Positions 1-8,626 of a stretch of 34,293 bases of DNA are shown here, one piece after another. Both the position numbers and the translations under genes were made by a program. The DNA comes from Bacteroidetes bacterium UBA6221. Its GTDB lineage: Bacteria; Bacteroidota; Bacteroidia; Chitinophagales; Chitinophagaceae. Under the pieces are notes generated by a model. The model did not search any database and was not told where the DNA came from. It worked only from the letters and a program-made list of their open reading frames with translations. Position 1 is the stretch's first letter, and each line of letters begins with the position of its first letter. The stretch spans positions 1 through 34,293 of the forward strand of contig DISB01000003.1 in NCBI GenBank assembly GCA_002421685.1. The letters run 5' to 3'.

Positions 1-1124
1 AAATGTAGATGCTACGGGAGTATAAGAGCTGCCTGAAAGACCCTGCCCTTTTTCGCCGCGTACCAGCAGGCGCAGCAGTTCATACCGGTCCCAGCTTGCG
101 GTGTTGGCAGAACTGAACCTGGCCCAACCGGGGTTATTACCCGTGGTTGAGTTATCCGCCAGGGATGCATCCCAGTAGAAAGCGGAAGCGTTGTTGGTGG
201 AAGTGGTGGTGAACCCGTTGGCTGAGCCACCACTCCCGGTAATGTCTATATCATCTGTAAGCTGTGATAATGCAATTGCAGCATTGAAAGGATGGCCTAA
301 AAAGCGGAAACATCTTTTGCCGGGTATGTAGCGTTCTGCAGTTACATCGCCGCTGATATAGCCGCCACTGCTGCTGCCCGCTGCAATGCGCCCGGTACCC
401 GCCGCTGTACTTTTCAATACAAGGTTATTATTTGTAGTCAGTACTCCCGCCGTTGGTGTCAGGGTATTGGTAATGTTCAATTTGGCGTCAGTGGAAATAG
501 TAGCGCCGGCACTATTATTCAATTCCAGGTTGCTTATTGAGCCTGTGCCGGAGATTGTTTGCATTTGCGAACCGTTGAGCACTAATTTTCCTGCACCCGT
601 TATTGCTGCATTATTGTTTAGTTCCCCCGTCAGTTGAAGTTCACCTCCGCTAATGACCAACGATGCGCCGCTTGCCATAGCCAGGCCTTCAGCATTGGCG
701 GTGCCTGCGGTGATATTGGGGTAAAATGAAAGCCCTGCCGGAATGCCGATGTAGTCAGCAGTTGTAGGCACTAACCCCGTACTCCAGTTGCCTGTTGTGA
801 ACCAGTTGGTAGTATTGTTACCACCTGTCCATAAATAGCTGGTGCCTGAAATAAACTTTAGAGTGCCTTCCACCCAATTATTGTAGCCGACAAATACATG
901 GTTACCATTAACAGCAACAGAACCATATCTCGCCCCAAGATTTCCCGTTTCTAAATCAACGGGAGCACCCCAACTGCTTCCGGATGTATCGGAAGCCCGC
1001 ACATATCTTATATTTCCTCCATTTAATGTTGTGGCATGACGGTAAGTAATTACGGGATAGTTATCTATCATTGCAAGATGAGCGTATTCACCGGATTTCC
1101 CGGAAGCCACAGTGACCGCCGTAC
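1..1124 (-). CDS. C-terminal continuation of repeat-rich surface protein, frameshifted and cut by left edge
   Basis: Reading the minus strand from 1124 to base 1 in the frame one base off the upstream ORF gives an uninterrupted reading frame with no stop. It opens with two more copies of the same 47-residue repeat found upstream (ending ...SSWGAPV and a degenerate last copy finishing near 829). It continues with a region rich in N, T, S and G that resembles Bacteroidota secreted proteins: a GNWSTGLVP-type segment, a beta-helix-like stretch, then ERYIPGKRCFRFLGHPF. The frame has no start of its own, so it is best read as the rest of the 1068-2990 gene after loss of one G at 1124-1126. The true C-terminus, where a type IX secretion signal would sit, is outside the window. 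Function unknown; probably extracellular. Confidence 0.75.
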
Positions 1125-2918
1125 CCATGTATCTCCGTCAGCGTCCGTAGCCCTGATATATTTCAGACTGCTCTGCGACATGTAATAATACGCTATAGCC
1201 GGACGGCCATTGACTACTTTCAGGCTCGTATAATTTATCTGACCGTTTGCATCAATGGTCTGCGGGCTGGCCCAACTGTTGCCCGAAGCATCGGTGGCCC
1301 GCACGTATTTCAGGTCATAGCTGCTAATATAGGAGATGGCGGGGTTGCCATTTACCACTGCTAAACTGGTGTATTCCCCTGTATAGCTGCTAGCATCAAT
1401 GGTCTGCGGACTGCCCCAACTGCTGCCTGTGGCATCGTTGGCACGTACATATTTCAGTTGTTTATTGCTACGATTATAATACGAGATGGCGGGATGGCCA
1501 TCCACAATGGCCATGCTGGTATATTGACCTACAAAACCGATCGTATCAACTGTAACCGGCGTTCCCCAATTGTTGCCGCCTGAATCCGTGGCACGTACAT
1601 ATTTCAGGTCACCGCTGGTACCATTGTAATAGGAGATAGCAGGTTTACCGTCCGCCATTAACAAACAAAGAAAACTTCCTACATCATTTGCAGAATCTAT
1701 TAATACAGGATTGTTCCATGATTTGCCCTTCGCATCTTTAGCACTTGTGTATCTCAAGTCTTTGTTTGCATTATCATAATAAGCAATGGCGGGATAGCCG
1801 TTTACAACACAGGTACTTGAATACAAACCTGTAGCTCCGGGTATTGCTATGTATAACCCTGAATTCCAGGTCGTGCCATCAACATCAGATGCACGTGAAA
1901 ACCTTGGACGACCAGGTGTGCTGAAGTGTACAATGGCCGGGTTGCCGTTTATTATACACATACTGGTCGAAACAAAACCGGTATGTTCAGACAATTGGTC
2001 AGCCTGGACGGGGCTTCCCCAACTGCTCCCTGTCGCATCATTTGCCTTAATATAATTTACTCTCGATGTTGTTCCATTATAGTAGCTGATTGCGGGGGTT
2101 CCATTTACAACTTCCAGGCTAGATGAATTTCCAACTGAACCACTTAAAACTACGGCTACCGGAGTACCCCAGGTATTCCCTGATGCATCAGTTGCACGTA
2201 TGTACTTTAGATCTTCATTTGTTTGGTCATGGTAAGAAATTGCGGGGTGGCCAGCAACAATATTCAGGCTTGGATGGATACCAACACTGCCCGCAGAATC
2301 AAGTATAACAGGAGCCCCCCAACTAAGGCCTAATGAATCGCTTGCACGAACATATATAAGGTTCGTATTTGAGTAATCATAAAAGCCTATAGCAGGATGA
2401 CCATTTACAACAGCCATGCTTATGCTGGATGCTCCAACATTTGCAACAATTACCGGGGTGCCCCAGCTTAGTCCTGAGGAATCAGAAGCAATTACATATA
2501 TGACCTTTTGATTTGTAGCATCATGGTATGCTATGGCAGGATACCCGTTCACTGTTTTCAGGCATGAGTGCCACCCAACCTGCCCACTGGAAACTATAGT
2601 AACGGGTGTACCCCAGGAAGTACCATTGGCATTATTCGCACGAACGTATTTAAGATCGATATCGGTTTGATCCGCGTACGACATAGCGGGGTTGCCATTT
2701 ACAACTGCAAGTGAGCTGGATTGCGCATCATCGGTTACCACCATACCGGTCCAATTAGTGCCGGATGCGTCAGTAGCCCGCGAATAAATCAACTTTCCAT
2801 TGTCCGTAGATACCGCAGGGTTTCCGTTGACAACCGCCATTGACAACCTGGTATTGTAGTTGACAGTACCGCCTGTGGGCGGGGCCTCCTCAAGTGTCAC
2901 CGGCAAATCCCAAACCTG
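829..2918 (-). repeat. Tandem 47-residue coding repeats (about 14 copies)
   Basis: The unit boundary is the conserved Trp-Gly (W-G-x-P-V). Fourteen units can be laid end to end, twelve before and two after the frameshift, each about 135-150 bp. Copies differ substantially in DNA sequence, so this is an old protein repeat and not a recent DNA amplification. Confidence 0.8.
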
Positions 2919-2990
2919 CGCTCGCGCATTGCCTGCCAAAAATGTCGTGACCATTAGCCATGCCAATAACAGTAAATTTTGTCTTTTCAT
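1068..2990 (-). CDS. Secreted repeat protein (N-terminal part), about twelve 47-residue repeats
   Basis: The ORF begins with a clear signal peptide (MKRQNLLLLAWLMVTTFLAG, cleavage around ARAQ) and then holds about twelve tandem copies of a 45-50-residue unit. The unit pattern is GxPVxxD...Y.SLxVVNGxPAISYY.....LKYVRAxDAxGxxW. The repeats look like beta-propeller or sialidase-like blades, but no catalytic residues can be assigned. The last 20 residues (from VRRSL) do not follow the repeat, whereas the next frame does. The stop at 1068 is therefore almost certainly produced by a frameshift at 1124-1126, where TGGGTACG stands in place of the TGGGGT seen at several other repeat junctions. Likely a cell-surface or adhesion protein; substrate or partner unknown. 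Confidence 0.8.
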   Translation of the reverse strand: MKRQNLLLLAWLMVTTFLAGNARAQVWDLPVTLEEAPPTGGTVNYNTRLSMAVVNGNPAVSTDNGKLIYSRATDASGTNWTGMVVTDDAQSSSLAVVNGNPAMSYADQTDIDLKYVRANNANGTSWGTPVTIVSSGQVGWHSCLKTVNGYPAIAYHDATNQKVIYVIASDSSGLSWGTPVIVANVGASSISMAVVNGHPAIGFYDYSNTNLIYVRASDSLGLSWGAPVILDSAGSVGIHPSLNIVAGHPAISYHDQTNEDLKYIRATDASGNTWGTPVAVVLSGSVGNSSSLEVVNGTPAISYYNGTTSRVNYIKANDATGSSWGSPVQADQLSEHTGFVSTSMCIINGNPAIVHFSTPGRPRFSRASDVDGTTWNSGLYIAIPGATGLYSSTCVVNGYPAIAYYDNANKDLRYTSAKDAKGKSWNNPVLIDSANDVGSFLCLLMADGKPAISYYNGTSGDLKYVRATDSGGNNWGTPVTVDTIGFVGQYTSMAIVDGHPAISYYNRSNKQLKYVRANDATGSSWGSPQTIDASSYTGEYTSLAVVNGNPAISYISSYDLKYVRATDASGNSWASPQTIDANGQINYTSLKVVNGRPAIAYYYMSQSSLKYIRATDADGDTWVRRSLWLPGNPVNTLILQ

Positions 2991-3021
2991 ACATTAGTTG
3001 TTTGATAATTAATCAGTCCTG

Positions 3022-3120
3022 TTATTTTATAAATATGAACACGATGACGCCCACGGCCGCCAGGATGATTACCCAGGTGTATATGTCATACTTATTCGTT
3101 CTGAAAAAGGACATAGCCAT
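3022..3120 (-). CDS. Small single-pass membrane protein, 32 residues
   Basis: An ORF below usual length cut-offs starts with ATG at 3120 (second in-frame ATG at 3114) and ends with TAA at 3022, 31 bp before the start of the surface-protein gene. The product has a polar, Lys/Arg-containing N-terminus (MAMSFFRTNKYD) followed by one hydrophobic helix (WVIILAAVGVIVFIFI) and a terminal Lys, a textbook small membrane protein with the N-terminus likely cytoplasmic. It has no Shine-Dalgarno, as is usual here. Position suggests co-transcription with the surface-protein gene. No family recognised; it could be a chance ORF, although the charge-helix-charge layout argues for a real protein. Confidence 0.5.
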   Translation of the reverse strand: MAMSFFRTNKYDIYTWVIILAAVGVIVFIFIK

Positions 3121-3166
3121 TTTTTGTGAAGGTGGGGGAAGGCGCGCTGGTTTTCAAGAATTAGCC

Positions 3167-3210
3167 GTCACAATCGCGTAACAATCGCCGTCACAATCGC
3201 GTCACAAGCC
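3167..3210. repeat. Four direct iterons GTCACAATCGC at one-helical-turn spacing
   Basis: Four near-identical units start at 3167, 3178, 3190 and 3201 (GTCACAATCGC, GTAACAATCGCC, GTCACAATCGC, GTCACAAGCC), a spacing of 11-12 bp. The block is non-coding, between the end of the LuxR-type regulator gene and the 32-residue ORF, upstream of the surface-protein unit on the minus strand. Helical phasing fits cooperative binding of a regulator to one DNA face, but a slipped-strand tandem repeat without function is possible. Confidence 0.55.
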
Positions 3211-3264
3211 AATCTGCATGTGTAGTTGATTGATAATAAATGTATTGTATCTTGTAGCTATGAA

Positions 3265-5001
3265 TCAGATAGAATCAATGACTTCATCAATATCACCCTC
3301 TTCTGAAAGATTGAGCTTCTTGCGGATGCGGTATTTGTAGTTGCGTACGGCCTGGGCGCTCACCCCCAATATGCCGGCCATCTCGCGGTTGGAAAGCTTT
3401 AGTTTGCCCAGCGCCAGGAAACGTGCTTCGGCCTGGGTAAGGTTAGGGATAGTGGCATAAGCCCGGTCGAGGAAACCGGCATATACCTGTTCAAAAAGCT
3501 GTTTAAAGTCGGTCCATTGTTCGTCGGTGAGTATAGTGGCCTGCTGGAGCTGCAAGAGATGTTCATTTGTTTCAGGCAGATCCTGGGTCGCCTGCGCGGC
3601 CTGTAGATTTTCTATTTCGGCAGTGAATTGTTCTATTAAGTCCTTCTTTTCCTGTATACGGAGGGTGAATTCCTTTAATTGCTTCCTGGCAGCGGCGAGT
3701 TTATCCTCTGCGCGTTGCGCCTCAACCATGTGTTGTTTTTGCTTCAGTCTTTGGCGATTTACCAGCAGTACCAGTATCACCGCCAATGCAGCCACAAAGA
3801 CGGCCAGGTAGTTACGCGTCATGTTCAGCCGCGCAGCATCGGCTTCCATTTTTTGTACAGCGGCGGCGTGCAATGCTGCCTGTAGCTCGTTTTCGTTGCG
3901 CACCAGTATATTGGCGTTCATACGGGCTGCCAGTGTGTCTTTAGCAGTAAGGGCCAGACTAGCGTAATGGTATGCCTCCGCCAGGTTGCCGTCAAGCTTG
4001 TTTCGCAATGCATGTAGCCGGTACAGGGTGTGATAATACAGGTATTGTTTATTCGCCAGGTGAATGAAACTGTCGGCCCTGCTGAGTAAATACGCGGCTT
4101 TTTTCGTGTCTTTCCTGTCCAGGTATATTTCCGCCAGTTTCAATATCGAGTTGGTGGCGTTGCCGGGGGAGCCATCGGTGATGCTGGAGTGCACATCTTT
4201 TTCGAGTAGTGGTATTGCTTCGTCATACTTTCCCTGCAGGAAATAAGTGATGCCAATATTTCCCTCTGCCACATCCACCCAGGTATCTATTTTATACTTT
4301 GCAGATTCCTGCGCCGCCAGCCTGAAATAATAAATGGCGGAGTCGTACCGGGCAGCATTACGGAATACCAGGCCGATAGTATTGTATGTATTGATAGTGC
4401 ACCATACCTCACCTCCATGTTTATCAATCCCTTCCTTTGCTGTATACAGGTATCTGAGGGCATTATCATCATCGCCAAAGTGATAATATGACGCACCGAT
4501 AATACATATGTAGTTATATTTTTCGGGCATTACCGTAACAGGTATATCCTTCACCTTCTGGTAAAGTACCAGGAATTGCTCAAAAGCTTTGTTGTACTTC
4601 TGTACGTAATTGTAATAATAATTACCCAGCCTGTCGCGAATGGTTATCTCGATAGGCACGCTCTCTATAGCCTGTGCTTTGTCCAGCAGGGTAAGCAGTT
4701 CTTTCTCATATTTACTGTTTTGCCTGTTGGCTGTGTCAAGCTGCAATGCCAGCCACGCATACATTACCTGGGTTTCCAGCAGTAGCTCTTCGTCACCGGC
4801 TTTACGCGCCATGTCTTCTATCACCAGCATCCTGGCAAATGCCGGCGCCGGATTCTTTCCATTGATGGCATCAACGATGTCGAGATTTATCTCCCGTAAC
4901 AACCGCTGCCGCTCTGCATAAGGTTTGTGCAATAAGTACTCGTACTGGGCCTTACAAGGTATAGACCAAAAAAATAATAATATCATTGCAGCTACACGCA
5001 T
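3265..5001 (-). CDS. Transmembrane TPR regulator with C-terminal LuxR/GerE-type HTH
   Basis: The 578-residue product has a short signal-like N-terminus (ending IPCKAQ, about 1-19), TPR-like helical repeats across about 60-360, one transmembrane helix at about 397-415 (NYLAVFVAALAVILVLLV), a coiled coil at about 418-470, and a C-terminal winged/LuxR-type HTH at about 521-565 (LTQAEARFLALGKLKLSNREMAGILGVS). The topology places TPRs in the periplasm and the HTH in the cytoplasm, a one-component trans-membrane regulator class common in Bacteroidota. Start: ATG at 5001; a second ATG at 4986 (MILLFFWSIPC) would also give a complete signal peptide and a longer leader. Target genes are unknown; the iterons and surface-protein unit lie directly downstream. 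Confidence 0.85.
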   Translation of the reverse strand: MRVAAMILLFFWSIPCKAQYEYLLHKPYAERQRLLREINLDIVDAINGKNPAPAFARMLVIEDMARKAGDEELLLETQVMYAWLALQLDTANRQNSKYEKELLTLLDKAQAIESVPIEITIRDRLGNYYYNYVQKYNKAFEQFLVLYQKVKDIPVTVMPEKYNYICIIGASYYHFGDDDNALRYLYTAKEGIDKHGGEVWCTINTYNTIGLVFRNAARYDSAIYYFRLAAQESAKYKIDTWVDVAEGNIGITYFLQGKYDEAIPLLEKDVHSSITDGSPGNATNSILKLAEIYLDRKDTKKAAYLLSRADSFIHLANKQYLYYHTLYRLHALRNKLDGNLAEAYHYASLALTAKDTLAARMNANILVRNENELQAALHAAAVQKMEADAARLNMTRNYLAVFVAALAVILVLLVNRQRLKQKQHMVEAQRAEDKLAAARKQLKEFTLRIQEKKDLIEQFTAEIENLQAAQATQDLPETNEHLLQLQQATILTDEQWTDFKQLFEQVYAGFLDRAYATIPNLTQAEARFLALGKLKLSNREMAGILGVSAQAVRNYKYRIRKKLNLSEEGDIDEVIDSI

Positions 5002-5009
5002 ACCTTGTA

Positions 5010-5043
5010 CAAATCTATTCTACCAATTTAACGATTGAGCAAA
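5010..5043 (-). promoter_or_regulatory. Candidate Bacteroidota promoter for the TPR-LuxR gene
   Basis: On the minus strand TTTG (5043-5040) is followed after 22 bp by TAGATTTG (5017-5010), matching the -33 TTTG / -7 TAnnTTTG consensus. The -7 box ends only 8 bp before ATG 5001, which implies an almost leaderless transcript or use of ATG 4986. Confidence 0.5.
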
Positions 5044-5178
5044 TAAGCAACAGCTTACACTTTGTAGCTGTCCTTGAAAAATATGCTTAGCCAACCCAAT
5101 CTTATCTTTTTCAATTATTTAATTAAAAATCCCTGATGGCTAGCGAATCGGAGTCAAAACCGTTTTGCTGCCGTGGCG

Positions 5179-6720
5179 CTACGCACCCCAGCCCTCCCTG
5201 TCCAGGCTGCGGTATTGTATGGCTTCGGCCAGGTGTTCGGGTTTTATATCTTCGCTGCCTTCCAGGTCGGCTATAGTGCGGGATACTTTCAGTATCCTGT
5301 CGTATGCCCGGGCTGAGAGGTTGAGTTTATCCATAGCAGCCTTCAATAAGGTCTGCCCTATGGTGTTTATAGTGCAAATTTCTTTCAGCAGCTTACTGCT
5401 CATCTGGGCATTGCTGTATGTGCCCTCGTGTCCTTCAAATCTTTTGGCTTGTACTTCCCTCGCCTTTATTACCCGTTCGCGTACCGAAGCGCTGTTCTCC
5501 GATGTCTTTTGAGAAGAGAGCTCGTTGAACGATACCGGTGTCACCTCTACATGCAGGTCTATACGGTCGAGCAGAGGGCCCGATACTTTGTTGAGGTAGC
5601 GCTGCACCATCTGTGCCGAGCAGGTGCACTCCTTCTCAGGATGATTGAAGTACCCACAGGGACAGGGGTTCATACTAGCTATGAGCATAAAACTGGCGGG
5701 GAAGTCAATACTTACCTTGGCGCGAGATATAGATACCCTGCGCTCTTCCATAGGCTGCCGCATCACCTCCAGCACCGTGCGTTTGAACTCGGGCAATTCA
5801 TCCAGGAAGAGGACACCGTTATGCGCCAGCGATATTTCTCCCGGTTGTGGTATGCCGCCACCGCCTACCAGCGCCACATCGCTGATGGTATGATGCGGCG
5901 AACGGAAAGGCCTGTGCGCCACCAACGATGTATTGCCCGGCAACTTCCCCGCTACTGAGTGTACCTTGGTAGTTTCCAGGGCCTCGTGGAGGGTAAGTGG
6001 TGGCAATATGGTAGGTATACGCTTAGCGAGCATGGTTTTACCCGCACCGGGCGGACCTATCAGGATAGCATTATGCCCGCCTGCGGCTGCTATCTCCAGT
6101 GCGCGTTTTACATTCTCCTGCCCTTTTACATCGTTAAAGTCAAACTCAAAAGCGCTTTGCGCGTCGTAAAACTCCTCACGCGTATTTACCTGTACGGGTT
6201 CCAGTTTTATATTGCCGTTAAAGAAATCAACTACTTCCCTCAGGCTTTCTACGCCATATACATCCAGGTTATTCACCAATCCCGCCTCACGGGCATTTTG
6301 TTTGGGCAGTATCAGCCCTTTAAACTTTTCGGCGCGGGCCTGTATGGCTATGGGCAATGCACCCTTTATGGGTTGCAGTGTGCCATCAAGGCTCAGCTCG
6401 CCCATCATGATGTATTTATCCAGGTCGTCTTGTGGTATCTGCCCTGTAGCCGCCAGCCAACCCATAGCTATGGGCAGGTCGTAAGCAGCGCCCGCCTTCT
6501 TAATATCAGCCGGCGCCATATTCACTACCGTGCGCGCACGCGGCTTTTCCAACCCTGTATTTTTCAGCGCTGATATAATACGTTCGATACTTTCTATTAC
6601 AGCATTGTCCGGCAATCCGACAATGATATATCCGGGTTTACCTCCTGGTGTATCCACTTCTATGGTGATGGTCAGCGCATCCACTCCATATACCGCGCTG
6701 CCAAATACTTTTACTAACAT
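5179..6720 (-). CDS. yifB: YifB/ComM family Mg-chelatase-like AAA+ ATPase
   Basis: The 513-residue protein matches the YifB/ComM architecture at full length. An N-terminal ChlI-like domain (about 20-145) precedes an AAA+ core with Walker A GPPGAGKT (222-229), Walker B LFLDE (304-308), a sensor Asn in MNPCPCG (351), an Arg-finger-like GPLLDRID (380-388), and a C-terminal Mg_chelatase_C helical domain. Four Cys (353, 355, 365, 367) form the small metal-site-like insertion of the family. ComM is known as a hexameric branch-migration helicase in natural transformation of Gammaproteobacteria; that role here is inferred only. Start ATG 6720 gives the family-typical MLVKVFGSAVYGVDA beginning. Confidence 0.93.
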   Translation of the reverse strand: MLVKVFGSAVYGVDALTITIEVDTPGGKPGYIIVGLPDNAVIESIERIISALKNTGLEKPRARTVVNMAPADIKKAGAAYDLPIAMGWLAATGQIPQDDLDKYIMMGELSLDGTLQPIKGALPIAIQARAEKFKGLILPKQNAREAGLVNNLDVYGVESLREVVDFFNGNIKLEPVQVNTREEFYDAQSAFEFDFNDVKGQENVKRALEIAAAGGHNAILIGPPGAGKTMLAKRIPTILPPLTLHEALETTKVHSVAGKLPGNTSLVAHRPFRSPHHTISDVALVGGGGIPQPGEISLAHNGVLFLDELPEFKRTVLEVMRQPMEERRVSISRAKVSIDFPASFMLIASMNPCPCGYFNHPEKECTCSAQMVQRYLNKVSGPLLDRIDLHVEVTPVSFNELSSQKTSENSASVRERVIKAREVQAKRFEGHEGTYSNAQMSSKLLKEICTINTIGQTLLKAAMDKLNLSARAYDRILKVSRTIADLEGSEDIKPEHLAEAIQYRSLDREGWGA

Positions 6721-6817
6721 GGTCTTTTTATTGCGTGGCTGAAACTACGAAAACAAAAATTATTAGTGCGCATTGCATGGCTGAAAAACTAATAATACAT
6801 TTAATATTGCTTGAAAT

Positions 6818-7816
6818 ATGTCCCTCACTGCTACAGAACGGATTGACCTGCTGAATATCGGGCTTATGCTCGTATCTGCGTGCGTGGCAATGATATTGCC
6901 ATTCGAGTTATTCCTGCTCGTATATGCGGTGCTGGGCCCGCTGCATTACCTTACAGAAATATCGTGGCTGCACGACAGGGGGTATTTTACCAAAGGCAGG
7001 TATGATGCTGTATGGCTGCTTGTGATTGGCTTTATACTGATGTTGAATTACTTCGGCAAGCATATAGAACTGGTATTTCCGCCGATGTTTGATGCCAGCC
7101 TGATGTTTATCGCATTCCTGAGCGCACTGATTTTTGTAACGGTAAAAAACACTATTTATAAAATAGGCGGTATCATCCTGCTTGTATTCGCATCGCAGGC
7201 GGGGCAGAACTACAATTATTTTTTTACGGTTTTTATTCCCACCCTGGTGCATGTATACGTGTTCACGGCCTTATTCGTTATTTATGGCGCCATCAAAAGC
7301 AAGAGCAGGCTGGGCATTGTATCGGTAGCGGTAATGCTGCTGATACCTTTTGCGTTATATAATATCTATCCCGACAATGCGTTTTACCCTGCGCAGGAAT
7401 ACAGCAGGGGAGCATACAAGCCTTTCAGGATATTGAATATTGTCTGGCTCAGGTTTGTAGAGCATATTCCCAACCCGCCGAGACCGGAGGGATGGAATGA
7501 TATAGTCTTTAGTTCAACCCAAGGCATATTGCTGATGCGGTTTATCGCGTTTGCCTATACGTATCACTACCTGAACTGGTTTTCAAAAACCAAAGTGATA
7601 CAGTGGCATAACATACCCCGCATTCGTTTCGTACTTGTAATTGTCACCTGGCTGGCCAGCATAGGCATATATATGTATAATTATGTCCTTGGTATGCAGT
7701 GGCTCCTCTTCCTCAGTTTCATGCATGTATTACTGGAACTGCCACTGAATTTTATCAGTATCATGGGGATTGGTAATTTTTTAAGAGGCAAGGTTTTTAA
7801 AACTGCGCGTTCATAG
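6818..7816 (+). CDS. Polytopic membrane protein with intramembrane histidines, unknown function
   Basis: The 332-residue product has about eight to ten hydrophobic helices and no signal peptide. Histidines sit within or at the edge of helices at 43 (GPLHYLTEISWLH), 52, 145 (TLVHVYVF), 250 (TYHYLNWFSK), 264 and 303 (FMHVLLELP). That distribution recalls metal-binding membrane oxygenases such as the Brp/Blh carotene-cleavage family or desaturases, but the diagnostic motifs are not clearly present, so this is a suggestion only. The stop TAG (7814-7816) lies 27 bp before the likely start of the PaaG-like gene, so the two are probably co-transcribed. The gene diverges from yifB across a 97-bp gap. 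Confidence 0.75.
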   Translation: MSLTATERIDLLNIGLMLVSACVAMILPFELFLLVYAVLGPLHYLTEISWLHDRGYFTKGRYDAVWLLVIGFILMLNYFGKHIELVFPPMFDASLMFIAFLSALIFVTVKNTIYKIGGIILLVFASQAGQNYNYFFTVFIPTLVHVYVFTALFVIYGAIKSKSRLGIVSVAVMLLIPFALYNIYPDNAFYPAQEYSRGAYKPFRILNIVWLRFVEHIPNPPRPEGWNDIVFSSTQGILLMRFIAFAYTYHYLNWFSKTKVIQWHNIPRIRFVLVIVTWLASIGIYMYNYVLGMQWLLFLSFMHVLLELPLNFISIMGIGNFLRGKVFKTARS

Positions 7817-7843
7817 TTGGCGGACGTTATTTATTTTTACGGC

Positions 7844-8623
7844 ATGAGTGACACTGTATTACTGCACAAAGAAAATGGGGTAGGTTACATTACTTTCAAT
7901 CGCCCGGATAAATACAACAGCTTCAACCGGGAAATGGCACTGGCGCTGCAGGGGCATTTAGATAATTGCGCTGCGGACGAAAGTGTGCGATGCATATATA
8001 TTTCAGGTAGTGGCAAAGGTTTTTGTGCCGGGCAGGACCTGGCGGAAACTTCCGACCCTAAAAATGTTGATTTTGACAAGATAGTCAGCCAGCACTACAA
8101 CCCGGTAATACAGCGCCTGCGTCATATTGAAAAACCAATAGTAGCTGCTGTAAATGGTGTAGCTGCCGGTGCCGGCGCCAACATAGCCCTGGCCTGTGAT
8201 ATTGTAGTTGCTACAAAAAGCGCCTCATTCATACAGGCATTCAGCAAAATTGGCTTGATACCCGACAGTGCGGGTACTTTCTTTCTGCCACGTTATATAG
8301 GTATGCAGCGTGCGGCTGCTCTCATGATGCTGGGCGATAAGGTAATGGCAGATGAGGCCGCGGGCATGGGCATGATATATAAAGTGTTTGCCGACGAAAG
8401 CTTTGAAGCGGAGAGCAAACAACTGGCTCAAACACTGGCTGCATTGCCTACAAAAGGAATAGGATTAACCAAACGGCTGCTCAACCAATCGTACAGCAAC
8501 AACCTGGACCAGCAACTGGAACTGGAAAAACAAGTACAGGTAGAGGCGGGTAACAGTGAGGATTTTGTGGAAGGCGTGCATGCATTCCTGGAAAAAAGGA
8601 AGCCGGTGTTCAAAGGCAAATAG
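7844..8623 (+). CDS. paaG: Enoyl-CoA hydratase/isomerase, PaaG-like
   Basis: The crotonase-fold protein has the two oxyanion-hole regions (GKGFCAGQDL and NGVAAGAGANIALACD) and the Asp-containing GLIPDSAGTF segment, as in PaaG. PaaG is the 1,2-epoxyphenylacetyl-CoA isomerase of phenylacetate degradation. Other paa genes are absent from the window, so a general fatty-acid or aromatic acyl-CoA isomerase role is equally possible. The frame is open to a TTG at 7817, but ATG 7844 gives the usual short N-terminus (MSDTVLLHKENGVGYITFNRP) and 259 residues, the family length. It ends 3 bp before the stop of the convergent glycosyltransferase gene. Confidence 0.87.
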   Translation: MSDTVLLHKENGVGYITFNRPDKYNSFNREMALALQGHLDNCAADESVRCIYISGSGKGFCAGQDLAETSDPKNVDFDKIVSQHYNPVIQRLRHIEKPIVAAVNGVAAGAGANIALACDIVVATKSASFIQAFSKIGLIPDSAGTFFLPRYIGMQRAAALMMLGDKVMADEAAGMGMIYKVFADESFEAESKQLAQTLAALPTKGIGLTKRLLNQSYSNNLDQQLELEKQVQVEAGNSEDFVEGVHAFLEKRKPVFKGK

Positions 8624-8626
8624 CGG

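Noticed and set aside
829..2918. Possible CRISPR or DNA satellite array
   Set aside because: The repeat unit is a coding 47-residue module with diverged DNA sequences and no spacers.
2960..3181. 73-residue plus-strand ORF over the surface-protein start
   Set aside because: Overlaps the real minus-strand starts and lacks features; the 32-residue minus-strand ORF is a better reading.
5428..5958. 176-residue plus-strand ORF
   Set aside because: Antisense shadow of yifB.
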